Of a stretch of 64,000 bases of DNA, positions 19,622 through 29,427 are shown piece after piece. Numbering within the stretch: position 1 is the first letter of the stretch; each line of letters starts with the position of its first letter. A program made the translations under genes and the position numbers. The notes below the pieces were generated by a model. That model searched no databases. It worked only from the letters and a program-made list of their open reading frames with translations, and was not told where the DNA came from. Source of the stretch: an uncultured Prochlorococcus sp. (lineage in GTDB: Bacteria > Cyanobacteriota > Cyanobacteriia > PCC-6307 > Cyanobiaceae); NCBI GenBank assembly GCA_902587615.1, contig CACILY010000001.1:40887-104886 (forward strand), written 5' to 3'.

Positions 19622-19804
19622 TTAAATAAAAGAGCTGTTTAAATCTGTTTTATTAAGGGTTGTCTGCAATGGAGAGTCTTTCCATTCCATTTCCGGTTGA
19701 TTAACTCTATTATTTGGAATTGTCGCAAAAACAACAAGGAAAATTAATAGTATCGTACTTATTATTATTGTTATAACCGTTTTATCTGATAGTTGATTGT
19801 CCAT
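19622..19804 (-). CDS. Small TM hypothetical protein
   Basis: 60-aa ORF with a strong TM helix. Confidence 0.4.
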   Translation of the reverse strand: MDNQLSDKTVITIIISTILLIFLVVFATIPNNRVNQPEMEWKDSPLQTTLNKTDLNSSFI

Positions 19805-19817
19805 AGCTATTGTTAAT

Positions 19818-20558
19818 TTATACTCGAATAGGGGATACTGTACTTCTTAAAACACAATGTGTTTCAGACCAATTATAGTTTTGCCAAACATCTTTTTTTA
19901 GTTTGAAGTTTGCACCTTCAAATTCATCTAATTTTACTTTTGTTGGCATTGCCGAGCAATATTGTCTGCTTCCAGGTTTTGCTAAATATTGTTGGTGATA
20001 TTCTTCTGCATAATAGAAGGTTTTATCTGTGCAAATTTCTGTTGATATTTCTCCAATTCCATGTATGGCTAAATTCTTCTGGTAACCATATTTGCTCGCT
20101 AAAATTAATTTAGAATGATCTGGATTGTTGGAATATATTACTGATCTATATTGACTACCTCTATCGTTTCCCTGACGATTACCTTGCGTTGGATTGTGAC
20201 ATTCCCAAAATAATTTGAGAAGATCGCTTAAATCTATTTCTAATTTATTCCAAACAACTCTTACTACCTCAGCATGTCCTGTCATGCCAGTACATATTTG
20301 ATTGTAATTAGGATCAGTAGTTTTTCCTCCTGCATAGCCTACTGAGGTTGTTATAACACCAGGGAGTTTCCAAAATCCTTTTTCTGCTCCCCAGAAGCAG
20401 CCACATCCAAATATTATCTCATCTTCATTTTGTTTTAAGGGCGAATCTAGTACTGTCCCTAAAACATAGTGCTTTATCTGGCTGGTTTTATTCATTTGTT
20501 TTCGATTGCGTCCCAAATTGAAAATTGACTTGAGCATTGAATAATTAGGGCTAATCAA
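19818..20558 (-). CDS. msrA: Peptide-methionine (S)-S-oxide reductase
   Basis: FGCGCFWGAEKGFWKLPGVITTSVGYAGGKT...GHAEVVRV. Confidence 0.92.
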   Translation of the reverse strand: MISPNYSMLKSIFNLGRNRKQMNKTSQIKHYVLGTVLDSPLKQNEDEIIFGCGCFWGAEKGFWKLPGVITTSVGYAGGKTTDPNYNQICTGMTGHAEVVRVVWNKLEIDLSDLLKLFWECHNPTQGNRQGNDRGSQYRSVIYSNNPDHSKLILASKYGYQKNLAIHGIGEISTEICTDKTFYYAEEYHQQYLAKPGSRQYCSAMPTKVKLDEFEGANFKLKKDVWQNYNWSETHCVLRSTVSPIRV

Positions 20559-20841
20559 AATTAATCACTTCCTCAGATTCTAGTTTAATGTTGTTTAGTA
20601 ACGTCGTTACAAATGCGAATAATAAGAAAGGAAGACTTAGAACCAATATCAGGCCAACACCAACAAGTGCATAGATGGGTCTAGATGAACCCATTAGACC
20701 CAAGCCAGCTGCAAGACTGACAAAAATCACTCCCATCCAGGCTAAAATCTGAACATATATATCTCCAAAAGTTAAATCACATCTGATGGAATAGTTAGAT
20801 TTGTTAGCCATATTATTGAAATAATGAGTTTTATACTGCAA
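20551..20841 (-). CDS. Conserved hypothetical membrane protein
   Basis: 96-aa ORF, two TM helices; overlaps the msrA start. Confidence 0.6.
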   Translation of the reverse strand: MQYKTHYFNNMANKSNYSIRCDLTFGDIYVQILAWMGVIFVSLAAGLGLMGSSRPIYALVGVGLILVLSLPFLLFAFVTTLLNNIKLESEEVINFD

Positions 20842-20911
20842 CCTAATTGTTTTGAATCAATTTGAATGGTTTTTAATACTTCTAGAGATGAACTTTAATG
20901 ATATGCAGATT

Positions 20912-22663
20912 CTATGTAGTGTTTTTGATCTCTTGTTCAGCTTGCTCTCTTTCCCAAAGACTTTTATATGTTCCACGCGACTTTATGAGATCCTCGTGTT
21001 TACCTTGTTGGACAATTTTACCTTCATCCATTACTAAGATTCTTTCACAGGCAGCAGCAGCTGAAAGTTGGTGGCTAATCATTAAGATTGTTCTTTGCCT
21101 ATTATTTCTTATTGAATCAAGAATCCCAGCTGCTGTGTTGTTGTCTACGCTTGCAAGTGCATCATCCAAAACTATTATTGGCGCGTCAACTAATAAAGCT
21201 CTACCAAGTGCGGTCCTTTGTCTTTGGCCACCACTGAGTGTGATTCCTCTTTCTCCTACTAATGTTTTATATCCATCCGGAAACCCTTTAATGTCATCAG
21301 TTAATCTTGCTTGTTCCGCAGAATTTTCAATTCTTTTTTGTGATGCATATGGTTCACCATATCGTAGATTTTCAGAGAGTGTATTCGTGAAAAGATAACC
21401 TTCTTGAGGTACTAAAGCTATATTTTTTCTAAGATCATTTAGTTTGATATCAACAATATCTATATCATCTAAGAATAGCTGTCCTTTTGAAATCTCTATC
21501 ATCCTTCCTAATGCTCTTGCTAAAGTTGTTTTCCCACATCCAACAGGTCCTACAATCGCAACTAATTCACCTGGTTTTATTTTAAAGCTGACATCTTCGA
21601 GGATAAACTTATTACTATTTTGATATTTTATAAATAGATTCTTGGCTTGTAATTTACCTAATGCTTGTTCTTTAAATTCAACAGAGTCCTTTGTGTCTTT
21701 GATTAAAGGTTCTTGATTTAGTAATTCTTCTATTCTTTCTAGACTGACCTGACCTAATTGAAATGTATTTAGTGTAAACCCTAGCAAAGCAGTTGGGAAA
21801 ACTAATCTTTCAACATAAAGTATTAGAGCTACCAAGCCTCCAATTGTAATTAAATTATTATCTAATCTAGAGCTTCCAATTGCAATTAATAATAAAAGTG
21901 AAACTGAGGAGATCCCTTGTAAAAGCGGAAATAAAGTACTAGCTGTTTTTGCAAGATTTGTTGCAGAATCCCTGTACTTATTATTTAATATTTCAAAAGC
22001 TTTTTGCTCTGATTTTTCTTGTGCATAAATCTTTATTGCACTAATTCCTGATAAATCTTCTTGTATAAGTTCACTCAACCTTGATAATGCTTCTTGTTGA
22101 CTTTTTCTTTGTCTCACCATTCTTCCACCAAACAGTCCTACTATTCCAAGTATTAATGGGTATAGAGATATCGCTGCAATAGTCATAAATGGATCTATTG
22201 CAAGCATTGCAGGGAGAGTAAAACTGTATGCCAGAAATGTATTTGTGAGGCTAAGGATTGCGAACCCTAAAAGTCTTCTGATGTTTTCTATATCGCTAGT
22301 AGATCTACTAATTACTTCTCCACTTCCAATTTCCTGTAACCATCCAGAATCTTGAGTCAGCATATGGTCGAATAATCTCTGACGAAGATTCACTTCTATC
22401 TGTCTCCCGACTCCAAAGACTAATTGTCTTGATATAAGTCTTACAACCGCCATAGAGGTTGCAAGAACAATTAGCCAAGCTGCTTTCTTAAGAACAATAT
22501 TAAAAGTAAATCCACCTTGAAGCTCGTCTATAATTCTTTTGACTTCCATTGGTATAGCTACACTCAACAGATTAACTATCAACAGACTTAATGCTCCAAG
22601 CAATAAAGTCCTTCTGTGAGGTTTTATGTATTTTCTTATCAGGTCTAACCTTAGTGCTGACAT
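20912..22663 (-). CDS. ABC exporter, fused TMD-NBD (MsbA/MDR type)
   Basis: Walker A GPVGCGKTT, LSGGQRQR, VLDDALASVD; N-terminal TM domain. Confidence 0.92.
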   Translation of the reverse strand: MSALRLDLIRKYIKPHRRTLLLGALSLLIVNLLSVAIPMEVKRIIDELQGGFTFNIVLKKAAWLIVLATSMAVVRLISRQLVFGVGRQIEVNLRQRLFDHMLTQDSGWLQEIGSGEVISRSTSDIENIRRLLGFAILSLTNTFLAYSFTLPAMLAIDPFMTIAAISLYPLILGIVGLFGGRMVRQRKSQQEALSRLSELIQEDLSGISAIKIYAQEKSEQKAFEILNNKYRDSATNLAKTASTLFPLLQGISSVSLLLLIAIGSSRLDNNLITIGGLVALILYVERLVFPTALLGFTLNTFQLGQVSLERIEELLNQEPLIKDTKDSVEFKEQALGKLQAKNLFIKYQNSNKFILEDVSFKIKPGELVAIVGPVGCGKTTLARALGRMIEISKGQLFLDDIDIVDIKLNDLRKNIALVPQEGYLFTNTLSENLRYGEPYASQKRIENSAEQARLTDDIKGFPDGYKTLVGERGITLSGGQRQRTALGRALLVDAPIIVLDDALASVDNNTAAGILDSIRNNRQRTILMISHQLSAAAACERILVMDEGKIVQQGKHEDLIKSRGTYKSLWEREQAEQEIKNTT

Positions 22664-22743
22664 TAATTTTGAGCCATGTGTTTGAACCTAAGCCCAAGGG
22701 GACAATAATTTGACTATTTTATGAATCCCTAGAATTTTCAAAG

Positions 22744-23055
22744 ATGAATCAACAAGGTCAACAACATCCATTGTATTCAGGAGATAGAAATCATTTGGAT
22801 CGATTATTAGGAATAGCTTCACCTAAGGATGAGAATTTAGTTGATCTTGCAAGACTTTTAATTAGATATCGAGATTTTCCAGGAGTAGAAGATCTTAAAA
22901 CAGACATAACTAAAATTATGAAATTATGGGGATTGAGTCAAGACACTCTCTATCAAAAGACAAAGAACATTTGGGCCAAAGGGTTTAGACCTGGTGAAAA
23001 TCTTGAGGAAGGCATCGGTTCTGGCTTTGATACTTCTGATAAGACAACTAATTGA
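22744..23055 (+). CDS. DUF3288 family protein
   Basis: QQHPLYSGDRNHLDRLLG...LARLLIRYRDFPG. Confidence 0.75.
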   Translation: MNQQGQQHPLYSGDRNHLDRLLGIASPKDENLVDLARLLIRYRDFPGVEDLKTDITKIMKLWGLSQDTLYQKTKNIWAKGFRPGENLEEGIGSGFDTSDKTTN

Positions 23056-23156
23056 TGGGCTATAAATGATTTAAAAACTATTTCTCTATAATTTTGACGA
23101 TGTTAAAAAATCTATTATGAGTAAAACTCTGAGCTTTCACCCTTAATTTCGATTAG

Positions 23157-24188
23157 ATGTCTTCCTCTTTTTCTTGTTCAGAACTTCTGGAGTCCCTCTT
23201 AGAAAAAAACAATTTATCCACACATGAAGCTGCAGAACTAATGTCTGCTTGGCTAACAGAGGAATTGCAACCTGTTCAGACAGGTGCTTTATTAGCAGCT
23301 TTGAGAGCGAAGGGTTTAACAGGAATCGAACTTGCCTCGATGGCAAAAGTTCTAAGGACCGCTTGTAAGCCTTCTTTCCATATACCAGATTTGGCAATGG
23401 TTGACACTTGTGGTACAGGTGGTGATGGTGCTGAAACGTTTAATATTTCAACAGCTGTTGCTTTCCTTGCCGCTTCTTGCGGCGCAAATGTGGCTAAACA
23501 CGGTAATCGAAGTGCAAGCGGGAAAGTTGGCTCGGCTGATGTTTTAGAAGAGATAGGTATAAATTTAAAGGCATCTTTAGAAAAAGTTTCCAAGGCTGTA
23601 TCGGAAGAACATATCTCATTTCTTTTCGCACCAGTTTGGCATCCTGCACTTGTTAATCTTGCTCCTTTAAGAAAAAGTCTAGGAGTACGAACTGTTTTTA
23701 ATTTACTTGGACCTCTTGTAAATCCTTTGCAACCAAAATATCAAGTTTTGGGTGTAGCCAAGAGTGACCTACTTGATCCTATGGTCGATGCATTGCTAGA
23801 TATTGGATTGGAGAGAGCTGTTGTTGTCCATGGTTTTGGAGGTTTGGATGAGGCGTCTTTGGAAGGTCCTAATGATGTTCGGTTTCTTCAGAATGGCAGA
23901 ATCACGAAAGACGTGATCGATCCAGCTTCTTTAGGATTGACTCAGGCTTCTAATACTGAACTAAAAGGTGGAGATGTACAAACCAATGCTGATATTCTCA
24001 CCTCGATTCTTCAGGGTTTAGGAACTAAGCCTCAAAGGGAAGTAGTTGCTCTTAATAATTCATTAGTTCTATGGGCTGCTGGTATTGAAACTGATTTGAA
24101 ATTAGCTTTAGAAATCTCTTTTGATTCTTTACAAACTGGGAAAGCTTTTAAAGTTATGGAAGGCTTAAAGGCTTTTCTCGATACTTAA
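23157..24188 (+). CDS. trpD: Anthranilate phosphoribosyltransferase
   Basis: [36 protein letters not shown]. Confidence 0.95.
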   Translation: MSSSFSCSELLESLLEKNNLSTHEAAELMSAWLTEELQPVQTGALLAALRAKGLTGIELASMAKVLRTACKPSFHIPDLAMVDTCGTGGDGAETFNISTAVAFLAASCGANVAKHGNRSASGKVGSADVLEEIGINLKASLEKVSKAVSEEHISFLFAPVWHPALVNLAPLRKSLGVRTVFNLLGPLVNPLQPKYQVLGVAKSDLLDPMVDALLDIGLERAVVVHGFGGLDEASLEGPNDVRFLQNGRITKDVIDPASLGLTQASNTELKGGDVQTNADILTSILQGLGTKPQREVVALNNSLVLWAAGIETDLKLALEISFDSLQTGKAFKVMEGLKAFLDT

Positions 24189-24225
24189 ATTATTTATTTG
24201 ATTAAATAATGATCCCTTAAATTAA

Positions 24226-25380
24226 ATGATCTCTAAAAATTATAATGCAGCCATTTTGCTACTCGCAGATGGGACCTTTTTTAAAGGTAGGAGTTTTGGT
24301 TTTAATGGTACAGCTAAAGGTGAAGTTGTTTTTAATACTGGTATTACTGGTTACCAAGAAGTACTAACTGATCCGAGTTATTTCGGACAATTAGTTACTT
24401 TTACTTATCCAGAGATAGGAAATACTGGAATTAATGAAGAAGATAACGAGTCAAGCTCTGTTTCTGTAAAAGGAGTTATTGTAAGAGAATTTACATCTAA
24501 TCCTAGTAATTGGCGTTCTAAACTTTCTATTGAAGATTGGTTCTCTCAAAACAAAGTTGTTGGAATATCTGGAATAGATACTCGGGCTTTAGTTAAACAT
24601 CTAAGAGAGTATGGATCTATGAATGGGATTATTACTACTGATTTAAATACTCCTATTATTGAATTAAAGAACAAAATTGATCAGGCTTCTAATATGGAGG
24701 GGCTAAATCTTGTAAACAACGTTTCGACCAAAATTTCCTACAAATGGGATCACAAATGTCCAGTTAATTTTGATCAGAGAATAATTACAAGAATAGATAA
24801 ACCATATAAAATTGTAGCTATAGATTTCGGTATTAAAAAGTCAATCCTTCATCGATTGGTTGCTCATGGATGTGAGGTGACAGTTTTACCAGCTTCAACT
24901 GATATTACGAATGTTCTTAGTCTTAATCCTGAAGGCATATTTTTTTCAAATGGTCCTGGTGATCCTTCTGCTGTATCCCATGGAATTTCACTTGCAAAGG
25001 ATTTGATAAGTCAAACTAACATTCCAATATTTGGAATATGTTTGGGACATCAAATTATAGGTTTGGCTTTAGGAGGAAAAACTTTCAAACTTAATTATGG
25101 ACATAGAGGATTAAACCATCCTTGCGGCATATCTGGAAGACTTGAAATTACCAGTCAAAACCATGGTTTCGCTTTAGATCCTTCCTCATTAGATAGTAAC
25201 GTTGTTGAAATTACTCATATGAATCTCAATGATAGAACTGTTGCAGGTATAGCGATGTGTAAAAAACCCGTTTTTGGGGTTCAATATCATCCAGAAGCTA
25301 GTCCTGGACCTCACGATGCTGATCATCATTTCAATAGATTTGTTTCTCTAATAAAAAAAGATCGATCAAGCGTGGTTTAG
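24226..25380 (+). CDS. carA: Carbamoyl-phosphate synthase small subunit
   Basis: [43 protein letters not shown]. Confidence 0.95.
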   Translation: MISKNYNAAILLLADGTFFKGRSFGFNGTAKGEVVFNTGITGYQEVLTDPSYFGQLVTFTYPEIGNTGINEEDNESSSVSVKGVIVREFTSNPSNWRSKLSIEDWFSQNKVVGISGIDTRALVKHLREYGSMNGIITTDLNTPIIELKNKIDQASNMEGLNLVNNVSTKISYKWDHKCPVNFDQRIITRIDKPYKIVAIDFGIKKSILHRLVAHGCEVTVLPASTDITNVLSLNPEGIFFSNGPGDPSAVSHGISLAKDLISQTNIPIFGICLGHQIIGLALGGKTFKLNYGHRGLNHPCGISGRLEITSQNHGFALDPSSLDSNVVEITHMNLNDRTVAGIAMCKKPVFGVQYHPEASPGPHDADHHFNRFVSLIKKDRSSVV

Positions 25381-25425
25381 TTTGATTTAAATAACTACAC
25401 TTCTGCACATAAGCACATAATTATC

Positions 25426-25431
25426 AGGAGG
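25426..25431 (+). promoter_or_regulatory. Shine-Dalgarno-like AGGAGG
   Basis: aggagg at 25426-25431, 9 nt before ATA 25441. Confidence 0.6.
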
Positions 25432-25440
25432 ATTAAACCC

Positions 25441-25806
25441 ATAAACGATTTGCAACGACTCACTGTTTCTTTACGTGGTGGATTCGATAGGCGTAAAGGT
25501 TGCCTTGTGTTTTATTTCACAGGTCAATTGGATGCTTATTCAGAGAAGCAGTTCACAACCTATGTAATTGATGTTCTAGATACAAATCAATTGTCAGTTG
25601 TTATTGATTTGTCGAAAATCGACTTCATTGACTCTTCAGGCTTAGGAGCAATGGTTCATATGGCTAAACATTGCAATAAAGCAAAGAGACCTTTCTTGGT
25701 TGTTGGTAATGCAAGAGTTAAGCAGACTATTAAATTGGTTAGACTTGAGGAATTTCTTCATTTGGTTCCAGACTTATCGACAGCACTAGATCAATTGGCG
25801 GCTTGA
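25441..25806 (+). CDS. STAS-domain anti-sigma factor antagonist (ATA 25441 or TTG 25450 start)
   Basis: STAS core VIDLSKIDFIDSSGLGAMVHMAKHC; AGGAGG is optimally placed for ATA 25441. Confidence 0.85.
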   Translation: MNDLQRLTVSLRGGFDRRKGCLVFYFTGQLDAYSEKQFTTYVIDVLDTNQLSVVIDLSKIDFIDSSGLGAMVHMAKHCNKAKRPFLVVGNARVKQTIKLVRLEEFLHLVPDLSTALDQLAA

Positions 25807-26228
25807 CTGATTGGATTCGGCTTCAGAAACCTTCAGGGTCTCCAGAAGATTTAGGACCGCTTCAATTAGCATGGTTAGGAGATGCAATTTGGGAGATGCA
25901 TCAACGTCTTCGTTATTGCAAAAAACCTGGTCGGGCTAAAGATCTTCATATTGCGGTAGTTTCTGAGGTTAAGGCTGACGCCCAGGCTGAGGCTATTGTT
26001 TTTTTAGATAAATACTTAACTGACGCAGAAAAGGATATTGTAAGAAAAGGACGAAATCGAGCTGGTAGAGGTCCTCGTAAGTGTGATGCAGCCATTTATG
26101 CAATGGCTACAGGCTTTGAAGCCCTTATTGGTTGGCTCTATTTAAACAATCCTTGTCGTCTTGCTCAATTATTTGATCAACTTCAAGAGAATTCAACTCA
26201 TTTAAGAAAAGAACAAAACAATGGTTAA
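25803..26228 (+). CDS. mrnC: Mini-ribonuclease 3
   Basis: LQLAWLGDAIWEMHQRLRY...RGRNRAGRGPRKCDAAIYAMATGFEALIGWLYL-type RNase III-like core. Confidence 0.85.
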   Translation: MTDWIRLQKPSGSPEDLGPLQLAWLGDAIWEMHQRLRYCKKPGRAKDLHIAVVSEVKADAQAEAIVFLDKYLTDAEKDIVRKGRNRAGRGPRKCDAAIYAMATGFEALIGWLYLNNPCRLAQLFDQLQENSTHLRKEQNNG

Positions 26229-27414
26229 TCGATTTGGCAAAAATAATAATAAGTTTAGACGTTCTTCTTCAGATCGAACAACTGGAAATTACAATCCAAA
26301 ATATAAAAGGCAAGATAAAAGAAACCTTTCTGAGACTTCTGAAAGAGTTGTTCCTAACGAGAAAGATAGAAGAAAATATTCTCACAGTAATTCTCTTAGA
26401 TCTGAAGCCAGAGATTCAACTAAAAGCCGGAATTTTATAGTACAAAATCAATATAATGATAATTATGCAAGGAGGAATTCACTTAGAAATCAAGATAAAT
26501 TCAACTCTGCAAATAAATTAAATAATGATAGGCAAAGCGATAGATCAAATTCTTATTCCAATAAATTTCCGAACTCTTCTGAGCCTCAATCTTTTAGCCA
26601 AGAAAATAGGACCGATTTAATTTGGGGACGCCATGCTTGTCAGGCAGCTCTAGAGGCAAGTAGACCCATACATCGCATATGGTGTACAGCTGAATTAAGA
26701 AGTTCTTCTAAATTCTTTCAGCTTTTACGCGAATCAAAATCTTCCGGAGTTCTTGTAGAAGAAGTCTCTTGGGCCAGATTAGGTCAAATAACAAATGGAG
26801 CTGTTCATCAAGGAATTTCTCTTCAAATTGCAGCTGTTCATACACTTGATCTTAAGAAATTAATAGAAGCTTGTAATTCATTAAGTGAAACCCCACTTTT
26901 GTTAGCTTTAGATGGATTAACTGATCCTCATAATGTAGGGGCTATTGTTAGATCAGCTGAGGCACTCGGTGCACATGGATTAGTTTTACCTCAAAGAAGA
27001 AGTGCAGGTTTAACAGGTTCTGTAGCAAAAGTCGCAGCAGGTGCCTTGGAGCATTTGCCAGTAGCTAGAGTTATTAATCTGAATCGCTCATTGTGTTCAC
27101 TAAAAGAATCTGGATATCGCATTATCGGGCTTGCAGAGGAAGGGGATGCAATCCTGCAAGAGGTTGATTTGGATGGCCCATTAGTTGTTGTCGTTGGTTC
27201 TGAAGATAAGGGTTTGTCCCTTTTAACAAGAAAGCACTGTGACCATCTTGTACGAATCCCCTTAAGAGGTATTACTCCAAGCCTTAATGCTTCTATTGCT
27301 ACATCACTGGTTTTATACGAAATTGCTAGAAATACTTGGATGAAAAGGCTTTCAGGACAAGATCCCTCCCCTAAGTTATCAAAAGCTAATTTGCTCTCCT
27401 CCAAGGAAATATGA
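26221..27414 (+). CDS. rlmB: 23S rRNA 2'-O-methyltransferase (TrmH/SpoU family) with N-terminal low-complexity extension
   Basis: LIWGRHACQAALEA..., LALDGLTDPHNVGAIVRSAEALGAHGLVLP, VVVGSEDKGLS. Confidence 0.88.
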   Translation: MVNRFGKNNNKFRRSSSDRTTGNYNPKYKRQDKRNLSETSERVVPNEKDRRKYSHSNSLRSEARDSTKSRNFIVQNQYNDNYARRNSLRNQDKFNSANKLNNDRQSDRSNSYSNKFPNSSEPQSFSQENRTDLIWGRHACQAALEASRPIHRIWCTAELRSSSKFFQLLRESKSSGVLVEEVSWARLGQITNGAVHQGISLQIAAVHTLDLKKLIEACNSLSETPLLLALDGLTDPHNVGAIVRSAEALGAHGLVLPQRRSAGLTGSVAKVAAGALEHLPVARVINLNRSLCSLKESGYRIIGLAEEGDAILQEVDLDGPLVVVVGSEDKGLSLLTRKHCDHLVRIPLRGITPSLNASIATSLVLYEIARNTWMKRLSGQDPSPKLSKANLLSSKEI

Positions 27415-27613
27415 TTTTCATTTTGGTTGAAATTTTCAACTAAACATTACTGATACTCACTATTTCAGTGTCTTTGATCATTACCATAATCAAAACAGCA
27501 AGCTGATTCTAAGAATTGAATATGGATTTGATAATCCAGATATCTAGTTATGAAAAGATTCTCTTTGATTATTTCAAATTTAAAAGTAAACTGATTAAAT
27601 ACGCTTCTTAAAT

Positions 27614-27844
27614 ATGGGCCCCATCAGGGTGCTTCGCAGCTTGGTAAACAATTTTGGCTTTGCTTGGTGGGCCAAAGTTGAGACTAAGGAGCCTAACGTC
27701 ACTTATTGGTTTGGACCTTTTCTTACTCGACGAAGTTTAAAAGGAAACCTCTCTATTTTTGAAGATGATCTAAGTAGTGAAGGAACAGGTTCAATAACTC
27801 ACAGCTTTATACGTGGTCATCGTGAAGAACCCCTTACACTTTAA
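27614..27844 (+). CDS. DUF1816 family protein
   Basis: FAWWAKVETKEPNVTYWFGPFLTRRSL. Confidence 0.75.
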   Translation: MGPIRVLRSLVNNFGFAWWAKVETKEPNVTYWFGPFLTRRSLKGNLSIFEDDLSSEGTGSITHSFIRGHREEPLTL

Positions 27845-27893
27845 TTCACTGCTAAATTTTTCATAATCAAAAATTCTCAAAGTTTTAAAATTA

Positions 27894-29354
27894 ATGTCAA
27901 TTGCTCAGCTACGAAAAAGTCTAGAGATAGGCGACATTTCTTCACTTGAGATAGTTGAAGATTATATAAATAGAATTGATCAAGTAGATAAACATCTACA
28001 TTCATATTTAAATTTAACTTTTGAGCGAGCTAGGTCAGACGCAAAAAAGATCGATAATCTTCGTCTAGAAGGCAAAAAACTTCCTCCTCTTGCAGGAGTC
28101 CCTATAGCTATTAAAGACAATCTCTGTACAAAAAATATAACTACAACTTGTTCGAGCAAAATGCTTCAGAATTTTGTTCCTCCCTATGAATCAACAGTTA
28201 CTCACCGTCTCTGGAAAGCAGGAGCAATTTTGTTGGGAAAAACAAATTTGGATGAGTTCGCTATGGGAAGTTCAACAGAAACTTCTGCTTTTGGAACTAC
28301 ATTTAATCCTTGGGATATATCTCGTGTACCAGGAGGAAGTTCAGGCGGTAGTGCTGCTGCAGTCTCTTCAGGGTTATGTATGGCTGCCTTAGGTAGTGAC
28401 ACCGGAGGATCTATTAGACAACCTGCTTCTTTTTGTGGTGTTGTCGGTTTAAAGCCAACATATGGACGAGTTAGTCGCTGGGGATTAATTGCTTTTGCAA
28501 GTTCTCTTGACCAAGTTGGACCTTTTGGCAATTCTGTTTCTGATGTTGCAGAGATATTACAGGTTATCTCTGGAAATGATCCATTAGATTCTACTTGCCT
28601 AAATAATCCAGTACCTAATTATTCCGAACAACTTTCGAAACCTATTGCTGGAATGCGTATTGGGTTGATATCTCAATGCTTTAATCAGCCTGGTTTATCG
28701 GATGAGGTAAAACACTCTGTAATGCAAGCTGCTGATCATTTAGCTTCTTTAGGCGCTGAATTAATAGATATCGAATGCCCCTGTTTTAACGATGGAATAG
28801 CTACTTATTATGTAATAGCTCCATCAGAAGCCTCAGCAAATCTGGCTCGTTATGATGGAGTTAAATACGGCTACCGATCAGGTGAATATAGCTCCCTATC
28901 CGACATGATGTCGAGAAGTAGGTCAGAAGCTTTTGGTAAAGAAGTAAAAAGACGAATATTGATTGGAACCTATGCATTGTCGGCGGGTTATGTTGATGCC
29001 TACTATAAAAAAGCTCAGAAAGTAAGGACCTTAATACGCAGAGATTTTGATAACGCATTTAAAAGTGTTGACGTTCTGTTAACGCCTACATCTCCGACAA
29101 CAGCTTTTAAATTGGGCGCCCATGATAATGATCCATTAGCTATGTATCTCTCAGATTTGTTAACTATTCCAGCAAATTTAGCTGGACTTCCGGCAATCAG
29201 CCTTCCATGTGGATTTGATTCTTCAGGCCTTCCGATTGGACTTCAATTAATAGGAAATGTTCTTGAAGAAAGTGCAATTCTACAAGTTGCCCATCAATAC
29301 GAGCAATCTGCTGAGGTCTCTAAGAAGAGGCCTAAAGGTCAATTCATACAATAA
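27894..29354 (+). CDS. gatA: Aspartyl/glutamyl-tRNA amidotransferase subunit A
   Basis: Amidase signature [36 protein letters not shown]. Confidence 0.96.
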   Translation: MSIAQLRKSLEIGDISSLEIVEDYINRIDQVDKHLHSYLNLTFERARSDAKKIDNLRLEGKKLPPLAGVPIAIKDNLCTKNITTTCSSKMLQNFVPPYESTVTHRLWKAGAILLGKTNLDEFAMGSSTETSAFGTTFNPWDISRVPGGSSGGSAAAVSSGLCMAALGSDTGGSIRQPASFCGVVGLKPTYGRVSRWGLIAFASSLDQVGPFGNSVSDVAEILQVISGNDPLDSTCLNNPVPNYSEQLSKPIAGMRIGLISQCFNQPGLSDEVKHSVMQAADHLASLGAELIDIECPCFNDGIATYYVIAPSEASANLARYDGVKYGYRSGEYSSLSDMMSRSRSEAFGKEVKRRILIGTYALSAGYVDAYYKKAQKVRTLIRRDFDNAFKSVDVLLTPTSPTTAFKLGAHDNDPLAMYLSDLLTIPANLAGLPAISLPCGFDSSGLPIGLQLIGNVLEESAILQVAHQYEQSAEVSKKRPKGQFIQ

Positions 29355-29357
29355 TGG

Positions 29358-29390
29358 CAAAACACTTTATATAGTGTTTTGTTTTTTTTA
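29358..29390 (+). terminator. Intrinsic terminator downstream of gatA
   Basis: caaaacact-ttatat-agtgttttg hairpin followed by a T-tract. Confidence 0.8.
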
Positions 29391-29427
29391 TTACCCTCTA
29401 TCTTGTGTTACAGAATAGTATGTAGGC

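Noticed and set aside
26234-26440. Alternative-frame ORF inside the RlmB N-terminal extension
   Set aside because: Lies within the low-complexity coding region; the RlmB frame is continuous and preferred.
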